This document shows positions 25,435 through 35,038 of a stretch of DNA of 64,000 bases, piece after piece. Each line of letters opens with the position of its first letter. Within the stretch, counting starts at the first letter, position 1. Below the pieces are notes generated by a model. It saw only the letters and a program-made list of their open reading frames with translations, did not search any database and was not told the origin of the DNA. Origin of the DNA: Amedibacterium intestinale (lineage in GTDB: Bacteria; Bacillota_I; Bacilli_A; Erysipelotrichales; Erysipelotrichaceae); NCBI RefSeq assembly GCF_010537335.1, contig NZ_AP019711.1, forward strand, positions 310,001 through 374,000, written 5' to 3'. The position numbers and the translations under genes were made by a program.

Positions 25435-27112
25435 ATGAAAGAAATGCTTCTACATGGTCGTTATGAACAAAGAGAAGTAATAGGTAGAGGAGGGAGTTCA
25501 AGTGTTTATCGTGTTTGGGATCATTTATTAAATAAAGAGTGGGCAATGAAGGTTGTGGAAAAGAATGCACATCAGGTAATAAGAAATGCATTTAAAAAAG
25601 AGATATATGTATTAACAAAGCTTGCGTATAAAGGCATTCCATCGATTATAGATACATTTGAGGATGATACCAAGATGTATGCGGTTATGGAAATTGTTAA
25701 AGGGCAGTCAATGGATATCTATGTTAAAGAAAAAAAGATAGTACACATTCATCGATGTATGCATAACGTATTAGAAATCTTACAATATTTACATAAGCAA
25801 TCAATTTTATATCTAGATTTAAAGCCACAGAATCTTATGGTTGATGAGCAAGGTAACGTTTGGCTGATTGATTTTGGAAGCTGCTGTTTCTATTTTGAAC
25901 GACAAAATGTAATGACAGGAACTCCCAGGATTTGCTCCTAAAGAAATTATGGAGGAAGGTATTGCAGATTATACTAGTGATATTTATAGTTTTGGAAAAA
26001 CATTTCAAACGCTTTTATCTTATACATCTGCTGAATCAAAAGAATATTCCATCTTTTTAAAAGTTTTAAACAAATGCTGTGCCGAAAAAAAAGAAGCAAG
26101 ATATAAAAGTATCGAAGAAGTAAGTGAAGCATTAGACTTAAAAAAAAGCAATAGAAAAAAAAGAATACTCTATATCCTTGTTATTTTCAGTATCTGTATT
26201 TTTCTATCTTTTGCATTATTTAAGCATATAAAGAAAAAGAACGAAGCCAATTATATGAAATTTATGCAAAATACAAACTATCAGGAAGCTGTAAAAATAT
26301 TTCCTGATAGAGAAGTAACGTATATAGAGGCATTTGATTTTTTTAGTAATAGTCAAAAAGATGCACTAAGTGAATTGGAACATTTAATTCAAATAAGTGA
26401 TACAAAAAATATAGAAATCTATAAATTTCTCTTTTACAAATATTTAGAAAAGGATGAGATGCACTATTATCGAAAGGCGAAGCAGATTTTAATTAATCAA
26501 TTAAAAGAGTGTAAAGAATATGTTCATTATGTAAGTGTTGTATCTATGCTTGCTTATCCATATCCACTTACAAAACAGGATACACAGAAAAGCATACAGG
26601 ATTTAAAACAAATAGAAACAGATATTAATAATTTCGCAGATAAAAGATTACTGCAAGATCAATTATTATGGCTTTATCAAGTATATTACGCAAAAGAGGA
26701 AGTATTTCAGGAAGAAGCCTTTATACAGGAATTGCAAATAATTGAAAAGCTTAAAAATACACTATATGATAAAGGTTTAACAAAAACAGATATATTACAA
26801 ATGAAAGCAGAAAGTCTTTATAGACAAGGACTATATTATCAACGTCAGGAGAATATACAAGATATGAAAAAAGCTTTCTATGAAACGTTAAAGATAGAAG
26901 ATTCTTTAAGAAATGATGTTATTTTTAGAATAAAAGCTTCTATGTATTACATTTTGACAGGATATGAAAGTGATAAAAGTATTGATTATTTGAAACAATC
27001 TATTCGTTACCTAAGGCAAATAAAGCAGCTGACAAGACAAGATGAGATACTGGAAAAAGAAGTAAAAGAAAAGTTAGAGATATGGGGGATAACGTATGTG
27101 GGAAATAATTGA
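25435..27112 (+). pseudogene. Ser/Thr kinase with EssB-like layout, one-base frameshift
   Basis: The kinase domain starts with a glycine loop (IGRGGSSSVYRVWD) and has Lys39, catalytic Asp128 in LDLKPQN and Asp146 in DFG, so it looks catalytically complete. At about 25923 the frame breaks: ACTCCCAGG gives an early stop at 25941, while removing one C restores GTPGFAPKEIMEEGIADYTS, the activation-segment end. The rest (from 25949 in the other frame) gives a membrane helix (ILYILVIFSICIFLSF) and about 300 residues of helical extracytoplasmic domain. Kinase fold, one helix and helical outer part repeat the plan of EssB/YukC. It may be a true null, a variable state or a sequencing error. Confidence 0.75.
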
Positions 27113-27194
27113 GGTTATAAGTTTATCGTGTGGGATGGTTTTAGGGAGTATAGGCATGATCTTCTTATATAAAGAAACAAAATTATATAAGTAA
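27096..27194 (+). CDS. 32-residue membrane peptide
   Basis: A small frame overlapping the kinase stop by 17 bases. GGGGGATAACGT before the ATG gives a good RBS. The peptide starts MWEIIEVISLSCGMVLGSIG, continues MIFLYKETKLYK, and is a single membrane helix with a basic C-terminus. It lies between the kinase-EssB-like gene and the Ig-like protein, where other type VII loci carry short membrane proteins. Function unknown. Confidence 0.55.
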   Translation: MWEIIEVISLSCGMVLGSIGMIFLYKETKLYK

Positions 27195-27244
27195 TATGAA
27201 TTTAAAAAACAGAGTCATCATTTTAATAAATAAGGAGGAGTCAT

Positions 27245-29725
27245 ATGAGAAAAAAGATATTTTTAATAGGAATAGTAGTTCTTCTATTGCTGAGTAGTTT
27301 TTCAACTTATATCTTTGCGGATGATGTAGAAGAAAAAACGATAGAATTTTTGATTAATGAAGAAGAGATTAAAGAAGGATATAACAATTTTGTAGAAATG
27401 AACATAGATATTCCAAGTGGTTTATTTGAGAAAGACATTGAACTTTATAAATTACAGAAAAAGCAGAAAAAGAAAGTAGAAACAGAGTGGGAACGGGTTG
27501 AAGATACTTATACAGCAACCATTCCATTTTCTGAAGATGGAAGATACAGAGTTGAAGTTGTTTTACCTGGAAAAGAAAAAACTTATTTATCCAGCGAATT
27601 TGTAATTGATCAACAAAAACCAACTCTCATCTTTAAGGCAGGTAATAAAGAATTTGAGAGTTTACCTGATTTTGTAAATAAGAAAGAGAAAATAGAAATA
27701 TCTTTTCAAGATAAAAATTTAAAAAAGGAAACGACATCAATATCTATTAATAAAGATGGAGAAGTAATTTACAGTGAACAGGGAAAACGACATTATGACT
27801 ATAACTTAAAAGAAGAAGGAACTTATGTTTTTCATGTTTATGGAGAGGATAAAGCAGGGAATTCAATTACCTATTCAAATGAGGACTTTCCTCTACATGT
27901 AGATTTTAAAAAGCCTGTCTATCGCTTTAGTGATGGTATAAACGTTATATCGAAAAATACAGTTTTTTATGCACAGCAGGATGTATATGTAGAAGTAGAA
28001 GATCTTAATTTTCAGAAAGACAAAAGTAAAGTATATGTAAATGAACAAGAATTAGCAGGAGAATGGATTAAAAAAGAAAATCTATGGGTAATGAAAATTC
28101 CATGTTCTACATCAGGTAAATATACATTGGGAGTATATCTTGAGGATCATGCAGGGAATGTTGTAGAGAATTTAAAGGCTTTACAATTTGAATTAGATAC
28201 TTTATTTCCAGAAGTAGAAGTACGATTAAATGATACAAATATTGATCATGCGTCAAATTACTATAACGAAGAGCAGCGACTAAATTTTATTGTTAAAGAA
28301 AACCATCTAAATAAAGAAAAAAGTGCTGTTATGGTAAATGGGAAAAAACTGCCATGGAAAAAAACAGAAGGAGGTTATCAGGGGGAAATTGTTTTAAAAG
28401 ATGGAACTTATGAAATAGCTTATGAGCTGCAGGATAAGGGTGGACATAAAATAGAAAATAAGTATCCATCATTTATTGTTGACAGTAGAAAACCTGAAGT
28501 TTTAGGTAGCAATAAAAAAATAAAAGATTTTGAGAATAAACCGTTTCATCTGCAGTATAAAATTAAAGAACCTAATATAGATATTGAAAAAAGCAAATTA
28601 TATCGCTTGCAAAATAATGGAAAAGAAGAAATCCCTGTTAGATGGAAAGAAGATGTTTTTTGGTTTGCAGATATGAATTTTGTAGAAGATGGAACATATG
28701 ATTTGGTTTTTGAAATATGGGATTTAGCAGGAAATAAAACGGTGATAAAACCGAAATATTTTGTTTTAGATACAGTTCCTTATAAGGTTTCTATGAAAGT
28801 AAATGATTTAGAAGTTGATACAAATCATACATATAGAACAAATCAAAAAGTGAATCTTTCTTTTTCATGGGAAGAGGCTTATCCAGATATAGAAGAACTT
28901 TGGTTAGTACATGATAAACAAAGGTTAAAACTACCATTAAGAAATGATGGTTTTGAATGGGAAGCAATGCCTTCTAAAGAAAAAGAAAGTTCGTATTCCT
29001 TTTATTTAACCTTGAAAGATAAAGCTGGAAATATAACGCATAAAGAGTTTCAAATTGTATTAGATTCTTTATTGGCTGATCCTCAAATTGGGAATGATGT
29101 ATTTCATGGTACTCCATATTCTGGCAGCTGGAAACCAAAGTTGAAAGGGGAAGATAAAGATTTTAAAATATTAAATTACGTAATGTTGAGAAATCAAAAA
29201 GTTTATCCTTATGAATGGGGAAAAGAAATAAAAGAAGATGGATTTTATGAACTTCAGGTTTATGTACAGGATAATGCGCAAAATCAGAAAGGTTTTCTAC
29301 AGCCATTTAGATTTGAAATTGATACAACAGCTCCTAAGTTGGCAATGATGGACGAGAATGGAAATATGATTGAGCAGAATGCGAAAATAAAAAAGAAAAA
29401 TTTGCAGCTTTCGATTTTGATGGAAGAGGACAAAAATGATGAGAAACTTACTTCTCTTTATATAAATGGAATAAAACAAAAAGTAAATAATAATCAAAAT
29501 TTTATTTTTCTACCAGAAACAGGATTGGTAAAAGTGGAAGCACAGGCAGAAGATGCCGCAGGAAATATAAGCACTTATACATGGCAGGGATATGTTTTAG
29601 AAAATACTATGAAAAAAAAGATACTATCCATTTTTAGAAGTAATGAAATGGGTATTATTGCAGGCGTTATAATCCTTTTCATTGTTTCCTGTGGATTCTG
29701 GATTTGGAAAAAACATGAAAAATGA
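27245..29725 (+). CDS. Membrane-anchored protein with seven Ig-like repeats
   Basis: An 826-residue exported protein. The signal peptide (MRKKIFLIGIVVLLLLSS, cut near IFA-DD at residue 25) and one C-terminal helix (about 801-822, GIIAGVIILFIVSCGFWIW) place nearly all of it outside. Seven modules of about 95 residues end in a DxAGN-like motif: EDKAGN (~200), EDHAGN (~300), QDKGGH (~395), WDLAGN (~492), KDKAGN (~592), QDNAQN (~675), EDAAGN (~769). This is the bacterial Ig-like fold. It sits between the EssB-like gene and EssC, where EsaA is found in other systems, but it is not similar to EsaA. It may form a wall-spanning part of the machine. Confidence 0.8.
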   Translation: MRKKIFLIGIVVLLLLSSFSTYIFADDVEEKTIEFLINEEEIKEGYNNFVEMNIDIPSGLFEKDIELYKLQKKQKKKVETEWERVEDTYTATIPFSEDGRYRVEVVLPGKEKTYLSSEFVIDQQKPTLIFKAGNKEFESLPDFVNKKEKIEISFQDKNLKKETTSISINKDGEVIYSEQGKRHYDYNLKEEGTYVFHVYGEDKAGNSITYSNEDFPLHVDFKKPVYRFSDGINVISKNTVFYAQQDVYVEVEDLNFQKDKSKVYVNEQELAGEWIKKENLWVMKIPCSTSGKYTLGVYLEDHAGNVVENLKALQFELDTLFPEVEVRLNDTNIDHASNYYNEEQRLNFIVKENHLNKEKSAVMVNGKKLPWKKTEGGYQGEIVLKDGTYEIAYELQDKGGHKIENKYPSFIVDSRKPEVLGSNKKIKDFENKPFHLQYKIKEPNIDIEKSKLYRLQNNGKEEIPVRWKEDVFWFADMNFVEDGTYDLVFEIWDLAGNKTVIKPKYFVLDTVPYKVSMKVNDLEVDTNHTYRTNQKVNLSFSWEEAYPDIEELWLVHDKQRLKLPLRNDGFEWEAMPSKEKESSYSFYLTLKDKAGNITHKEFQIVLDSLLADPQIGNDVFHGTPYSGSWKPKLKGEDKDFKILNYVMLRNQKVYPYEWGKEIKEDGFYELQVYVQDNAQNQKGFLQPFRFEIDTTAPKLAMMDENGNMIEQNAKIKKKNLQLSILMEEDKNDEKLTSLYINGIKQKVNNNQNFIFLPETGLVKVEAQAEDAAGNISTYTWQGYVLENTMKKKILSIFRSNEMGIIAGVIILFIVSCGFWIWKKHEK

Positions 29726-32700
29726 AAAACTGATTCAGATTAGTGCTTATAGTGAAACATGTGTTGATTCTTATATTCTATCAGATAAGCAATCGTGTTA
29801 TTGGCTGTTTCGCACAATAGAGAGGTCAAAAGAGCCTTTCGTTGAAGTTTATAAATCAAAAGGAAAATGGTGTATTCGAGAAAATAATACGTATCATCTT
29901 CTTTCAAAAGAGAATAAGTATCTGGAAATTAAAAAAGTCAATTACATCCAGAGTGCATCATCTTTAGTTTTGTTATATATGGAAGAGTTAGAAAAAAGTA
30001 CATTTATTTCACAAAAAATTCCCGATAAAAAAAGTTTTCTATTGGGACGGGATGATGCTTGTGATATATGTATAAATCACCCATTTGTTTCTAAAATACA
30101 TATACGATTCGAAAAGCAGGAACAAGATTTATATTTGTTTGATGAAGAAAGTAAAAATGGTGTATATGTAAATAACAAACGTGTAAAAGAGAAAAAATTA
30201 CAAGATGGAGACAGTATCCAAATACCAGGAATTCAAATGTTATATGTGCATTCTTATTTTTTCATCTCTGAAAATATAGATACCTTTATACATATGAAGA
30301 AGAAGGAACATCAATATGTACAAAGAAAAGGAATCCCAGGTTTTCCAGCTGTTATTTACACAAAAGAGAAAATAAAACCAGTCTTTGCGGAAAGAGAAAT
30401 TTCACTAGAATTAATACACATAAGTACGAAAGAAGAAATGCCATTTTGGTATACTTTAGGACCATCCTTTACGATGGGATCGGCTTCTTTATTAAGCGCG
30501 GTTTTTATGCTTCAACAAGCGATTTCTCAAAAAAGTTCACTACAGCAGATAATACCTTCAGTTACAATGGCTGTAAGTATGATGCTTACTACAATGTTTT
30601 GGCCATTGATTTCAAAATATTATGAAAAAATACGATTTAAAAAACAATACAACAGTCTTTTAAACGACTATCGCAGATATCTAAAAGTGAAAAATAATGA
30701 AGTTTATAAATACATTCAAGAAAAACAATGTTATGAAAGAAATAAAATAGAAGATTTCATTACTGTGAAAAAATATATTGAAACAAGAAGTCCGTGTTTG
30801 TGGAATAGAAAAAAAGAGAATGATGATTTTTTGTATCTTCACTGTGGATGGAAACTGAAAAAAATAAAAGCACCTATTTCTGATAAACAGGAAGTGTTTG
30901 ATCTTCAGAAAAATGAAGTAAAAGAAGAATATTTGAAGTTTGTAAATAGTTCATATGAAATAAAATATCCTTTTCTTGTTGATTTAAAGAAGTATACGAT
31001 AGGAGTCTATGGGGAAAAGGCATTGTATTATGGGAATATGTTTATTTTGTATATAGCAGCTCTTCATTCTAAAAAAGATGTAACTATACTGCTTGTTGGT
31101 GAGCAGGAATATTTATGGAAATCAAAAGCAAAATGGATTTCTCAAGTAGAGGAAAACAATATACGTCATGTATATAGTGATGAAAAAGATATACAAAAAT
31201 TATTAGTGTATCTCAAACAAAAAAGAAGTGAGAATCGATTTTATATCATTGTCTTATTAAATATTTCAAAAAAACTGACACAGCAAATTTTAAATAGTGT
31301 TTATTTAATGAAAAACGTGAAATACATACAATGTTGTAAAGAAAAAGAAATGCTTTCTGATTCCGTAGATTTTATTTTCTCTACTGAAGATAAAAATGTG
31401 TTTTATAAAGAAAATAAAAAACAGGAAAACATTTTATTTGAAGTTGAAAAAAAGGAATCTACTGAAAATTTATTTCGAAAACTTATGCTTTTACAGGAAT
31501 TTGAAGAGGATAAAAAAGATATTTATGAAAGTTTTGGAGTTCTTTCTCTATACTCTTGTACATGTTTGAACCAATTAAATATTCTAGAAAGGTGGAAAGA
31601 ATCACAAAGCGAGGATTCTTTGCGTGTTCCCATTGGAATTGATGAGTTTAATGAATATATTTGGCTAGATGCACATGAGAATGCACATGGACCACATGGC
31701 TTGTTTGCTGGTACTACAGGTAGTGGGAAAAGTGAATGTATTTTGACATATATACTTTCTTTATCTATCCAATTTTCATATGAAGATGTTTGCTTTGTTA
31801 TTATTGACTATAAAGGAGGAATGATGGCAAATGCATTACAGGGGCTTCCCCATGTTTCATGTATAATGACAAATTTATGTGAAGATGAAAGAAGACGAAT
31901 GCATCTTTCTTTACAAAGTGAAGTCAATCGTCGTCAACAGATATTTGCGAATGATTCCTTAGGAAGCATGGATATTTATAAATATCAAAAACTTGTTCAT
32001 GAACAAAAAAGAAAAGAACCTATTCCTCATATGTTCATAGTTATAGATGAGTTTGCACAATTAAAGCAACAATATCCAGACTTTTTAGATTTTTTAAAGC
32101 AGATTGCTAGAATTGGAAGAAGTTTAGGCATTCATCTTTTATTAGCTACACAAAAGCCATTTGGTGTAGTTGATGAAGAAATTTGGAGCAATTCTCATTT
32201 TCATTTATGTTTAAAAGTACAGGATCGACAAGATAGTATGGATATGTTGAAAAATGATGATGCAGTATATTTGAAAAATCCAGGAGAATTTTATCTTCAA
32301 GTTGGAAATAATGAAGTCTATGTGAAAGGAAAAAGTGCATGGACACAGCAGCCATATATAGATGAAAAAACAAAAAATGATAAAGAAGATAAAGTACTTC
32401 GAATCTTTAATCAGCAAAAAGAACTTTTAAAAGAAGTGAAGCCTAAAACCTATAGGGAACATACAGAATTGCAAATGATTGTTTTCTATCTGAAAAAAAT
32501 TGCGAAAGGAAAATGTGCTAAACAATTGTTTTTTCCAAATTTAAAACCAGATTTAGAAAGAATAAAGAGTTCTTTACAAAATTGCTGGAATATGGGGATG
32601 GTAGATGATATTTCGAAACAAAGCCAATATCCATGGATACTTGATATTTCTCAATTCCATCATCTTTTACTCATCGACAGCAAAGAAAAGGCAAGTTTTC

Positions 32701-33809
32701 TTAATGTCTTCTTACAGGAAAATGAAAATTTATATCAGGATAACCCTGTTTATGTTTATATATTAGCGGTTCATCCAGGTTCAAAAGAGTCTTTATTACA
32801 GTATCCAAGCGTGCAGGAGGCAATTTCTGTTGAAGAATCTGAAAAAATAAAACATTTTCTTTCATATTTAAAAAATAGAATACGTAAACGAAAAAAGAAT
32901 GAAGAAGAAAAGAATGATATTGTTATTGTATTGCAGGAATTTGAATATTTTAAAGAAACATTTCCTGAACTTATGGAAGATATTCTCTTTCTTTTAAGAG
33001 AGGGAGAAAAAACGAATATTCATTTCTTTGTTTTTGGAAGTGATTTACAGATGATTCCTTATCTGCTTTTTCCTTATTTTGATTTACGTATCATAGGAGA
33101 ATTGCGTGAAGAAAGTAGTTATATAACATTGCTGGGAAACGAAAATTTAGAAAGGCCATTACATCAAAAGGGAAGTTATGTATGTGATGATGGCAGACAA
33201 GTAAAAATCGTACAGCTTCATAAAGAGATAAGAGTATCTTATAAGAAACATAAAAAGCCATGGGCCTTGCCTAGTATCTCGAAAGTTATCCCTTTTCCAA
33301 AGACGAGGAAAGGATATCTTTTTATCGGAATAGACAAGCAAAGTATGGAGGAATATCAGGTTAGTTTTGAAAAAGAGAAATTTATTGTTTTCTTGACAAA
33401 TACTACTTTTCTAAATGGATTTGTAAAAGGAATAAAAAGACAGCTTCAAGATCATTGTGCTGCATATATAGAAAATAAAAAGGAAACGAAATCTTCTTTC
33501 TGTATATGGGATAAAGAGAATGTATCTCTATTACTAGATAATGAAGAAGGTGCAATTTCTTTGCTGGAACAAAATGATGTAAATCATGTGTTTTTTCTTG
33601 ATATGTCTTGTTATCAGCAAATGAAAGAACTTGATGTTTTTATGGATCGTATGGAAGAAGGTTTAATGGTATGGGTGGGAAGAGGGTTGGCAGATGCATC
33701 TTATATGTTAGGGATGCAAGGTATTGCTTATGAAGAAAAACGAAGAAATGCCGTCATTTTAAATAGAAAGCATATATTGTTACAGATTGCACAGGAGATA
33801 GATATATGA
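29715..33809 (+). CDS. essC: Type VII secretion ATPase EssC
   Basis: A 1364-residue FtsK/SpoIIIE ATPase. The ATG at 29715 is chosen, overlapping the previous stop; the longer frame from 29682 has no RBS. The N-terminal part carries an FHA domain (FLLGRDDACDICINHPFVS, DEESKNGVYVNN), then two helices at about 250-305. ATPase domain 1 has Walker A GTTGSGKSE at residue 666 and FVIIDYKGGMM. Domains 2 and 3 are recognisable (FHHLLLIDSKEKASFL and EKFIVFLTNTTFLNGF) but lack a GKS/T. So one intact site remains, the one known to matter most in EccC/EssC. It energises export of WXG100 proteins. Confidence 0.92.
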   Translation: MKNEKLIQISAYSETCVDSYILSDKQSCYWLFRTIERSKEPFVEVYKSKGKWCIRENNTYHLLSKENKYLEIKKVNYIQSASSLVLLYMEELEKSTFISQKIPDKKSFLLGRDDACDICINHPFVSKIHIRFEKQEQDLYLFDEESKNGVYVNNKRVKEKKLQDGDSIQIPGIQMLYVHSYFFISENIDTFIHMKKKEHQYVQRKGIPGFPAVIYTKEKIKPVFAEREISLELIHISTKEEMPFWYTLGPSFTMGSASLLSAVFMLQQAISQKSSLQQIIPSVTMAVSMMLTTMFWPLISKYYEKIRFKKQYNSLLNDYRRYLKVKNNEVYKYIQEKQCYERNKIEDFITVKKYIETRSPCLWNRKKENDDFLYLHCGWKLKKIKAPISDKQEVFDLQKNEVKEEYLKFVNSSYEIKYPFLVDLKKYTIGVYGEKALYYGNMFILYIAALHSKKDVTILLVGEQEYLWKSKAKWISQVEENNIRHVYSDEKDIQKLLVYLKQKRSENRFYIIVLLNISKKLTQQILNSVYLMKNVKYIQCCKEKEMLSDSVDFIFSTEDKNVFYKENKKQENILFEVEKKESTENLFRKLMLLQEFEEDKKDIYESFGVLSLYSCTCLNQLNILERWKESQSEDSLRVPIGIDEFNEYIWLDAHENAHGPHGLFAGTTGSGKSECILTYILSLSIQFSYEDVCFVIIDYKGGMMANALQGLPHVSCIMTNLCEDERRRMHLSLQSEVNRRQQIFANDSLGSMDIYKYQKLVHEQKRKEPIPHMFIVIDEFAQLKQQYPDFLDFLKQIARIGRSLGIHLLLATQKPFGVVDEEIWSNSHFHLCLKVQDRQDSMDMLKNDDAVYLKNPGEFYLQVGNNEVYVKGKSAWTQQPYIDEKTKNDKEDKVLRIFNQQKELLKEVKPKTYREHTELQMIVFYLKKIAKGKCAKQLFFPNLKPDLERIKSSLQNCWNMGMVDDISKQSQYPWILDISQFHHLLLIDSKEKASFLNVFLQENENLYQDNPVYVYILAVHPGSKESLLQYPSVQEAISVEESEKIKHFLSYLKNRIRKRKKNEEEKNDIVIVLQEFEYFKETFPELMEDILFLLREGEKTNIHFFVFGSDLQMIPYLLFPYFDLRIIGELREESSYITLLGNENLERPLHQKGSYVCDDGRQVKIVQLHKEIRVSYKKHKKPWALPSISKVIPFPKTRKGYLFIGIDKQSMEEYQVSFEKEKFIVFLTNTTFLNGFVKGIKRQLQDHCAAYIENKKETKSSFCIWDKENVSLLLDNEEGAISLLEQNDVNHVFFLDMSCYQQMKELDVFMDRMEEGLMVWVGRGLADASYMLGMQGIAYEEKRRNAVILNRKHILLQIAQEIDI

Positions 33810-34060
33810 AGAAAAGAATTCTTATAGAAGTTTTTATTCCTATTTTATCCTTACGCTTTCTTGTGGAAGTCTCACTTTCTTTAAAAATAGAAGAAATGAA
33901 AGAAATGATATATAGAAATTTAGAATATATTACTCAAAAAGATATTCCTATAAAGATGTTTATGTACGTATATAACGAAAGAAGTAAACAGATTATGCAT
34001 CCTGAGCAGTATTTATATGAAAGTGATATTGCTTATGGTGATTGTCTGTTGCTTATATAA
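33806..34060 (+). CDS. YukD/EsaB-like ubiquitin-fold protein
   Basis: An 84-residue protein overlapping the essC stop by four bases (ATGA). The pattern of a beta-hairpin (ILIEVFIPILSLRFLVEVS), a helix (KIEEMKEMIYRNL) and a final YESDIAYGDCLLLI matches the ubiquitin-like YukD/EsaB family, which assists type VII secretion. Conservation is low at sequence level, so position in the locus is part of the evidence. Confidence 0.75.
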   Translation: MKKRILIEVFIPILSLRFLVEVSLSLKIEEMKEMIYRNLEYITQKDIPIKMFMYVYNERSKQIMHPEQYLYESDIAYGDCLLLI

Positions 34061-34079
34061 AAGAAAGGAGGAGAGTCTT

Positions 34080-34382
34080 ATGGGAATTCAAATTCAAGTG
34101 GATCCATCGCGTTTGGAAAGCAGTGCGACAAGAATTGAACAGCAGGCACTTGCATATCAGAAGCATTACAATCAGCTTTTTCAGCAGGTTGATGCGATGT
34201 CAAGTGGATGGAGTGGAAAGGATAATCAGGCCTTTACACAGCAAATTAAAGGATTTGAGAAAGATTTTCGAGCAATGCATTTGCTTATGAAAGAGTATGC
34301 AAACTTCTTGAAAATCAGCGCCAAAGCATATCGCGATATGCAAAATGATAGAGTGGCACAGGCAAGGCGATTAGCAAACTAA
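34080..34382 (+). CDS. WXG100 protein (EsxA-like)
   Basis: A 100-residue helical hairpin protein and likely secreted substrate. The central turn is SSGWSGKDNQAF, with the WXG motif as Trp-Ser-Gly. Two long amphipathic helices flank it. GAAAGGAGGAGAGTCTT before the ATG at 34080 is a strong RBS, while the longer frame from 34017 lies inside the yukD-like gene and is rejected. The C-terminal helix shows YRDMQNDRVAQ, close to the YxxxD/E export signal. Confidence 0.9.
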   Translation: MGIQIQVDPSRLESSATRIEQQALAYQKHYNQLFQQVDAMSSGWSGKDNQAFTQQIKGFEKDFRAMHLLMKEYANFLKISAKAYRDMQNDRVAQARRLAN

Positions 34383-34393
34383 GGAGGAATCAC

Positions 34394-34687
34394 ATGGAAA
34401 TTCAAATTACGCTTGAACAATTACAACAAACAGCACAAGGTATTCGTATGCAGAACAAACAACTTTCCGGCTGTTTGAAAGAAATATCAGCGGTTATGAT
34501 GCAATTGTCCAGTTACTGGCAAAGCCCATCTTCTGAAACATTAAAAAACAGGTTTCAGGCAATGCTTCCAGTTTTTGACAATTATGAAGTTATTGTTGAA
34601 TCATACGCTAAATTTTTAGATCAGACAGCAGCAGCTTATCAGCAGATGGAACAACAGTTGAATAGCGGTGCAGATGCTTTCCGCTGA
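34394..34687 (+). CDS. WXG100-like protein with WQS in place of WXG
   Basis: A 97-residue protein of the same hairpin plan. The turn reads SSYWQSPSSETLKNRF, so Gly is replaced by Ser. The C-terminus has YAKFLDQTAAAYQQMEQQL, including a YxxxE-like piece. GGAGGAATCAC precedes the ATG. It likely pairs with the preceding protein or with the effector region behind it, as EsxB-like partners do. Confidence 0.8.
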   Translation: MEIQITLEQLQQTAQGIRMQNKQLSGCLKEISAVMMQLSSYWQSPSSETLKNRFQAMLPVFDNYEVIVESYAKFLDQTAAAYQQMEQQLNSGADAFR

Positions 34688-34877
34688 AATGTTGCATGTC
34701 ATTAGACAATATGAGCAGGAATTAAATTTGATTGAAAAAAACCTGAGAAGCAGCTATTCCTATATATTTTCAGTGGTATTAAAAGAAGAACTCCCATATA
34801 TGAAACAGCACTTACATAACATGCTGCAAATGATACAAAAACAAAGAACTATTTGTAATCAGCTAAAACAAAAATAA
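34674..34877 (+). CDS. Short helical protein, possible effector partner
   Basis: A frame of 67 residues that starts inside the end of the WXG100-like gene (ATG at 34674; another ATG at 34689). It is wholly helical (MLHVIRQYEQELNLIEKNLR, LHNMLQMIQKQRTICNQL). Small helical proteins of this sort accompany LXG effectors as targeting partners. It may also be the displaced N-terminus of the next gene. No family is recognised. Confidence 0.45.
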   Translation: MLSAEMLHVIRQYEQELNLIEKNLRSSYSYIFSVVLKEELPYMKQHLHNMLQMIQKQRTICNQLKQK

Positions 34878-35038
34878 ATATAAAGATTTAAAAACAACTG
34901 ATTAAAACGGATACTGGAAAATTAACATATGCACTTCAAAAAGCGCAAAATATCTCATTTACAAAGCTATATGCTTTAACAAATCGTATTAAAATAAACT
35001 CTTATAAAGACAGTAAAAAGCAAATACAGGCACAGGAA

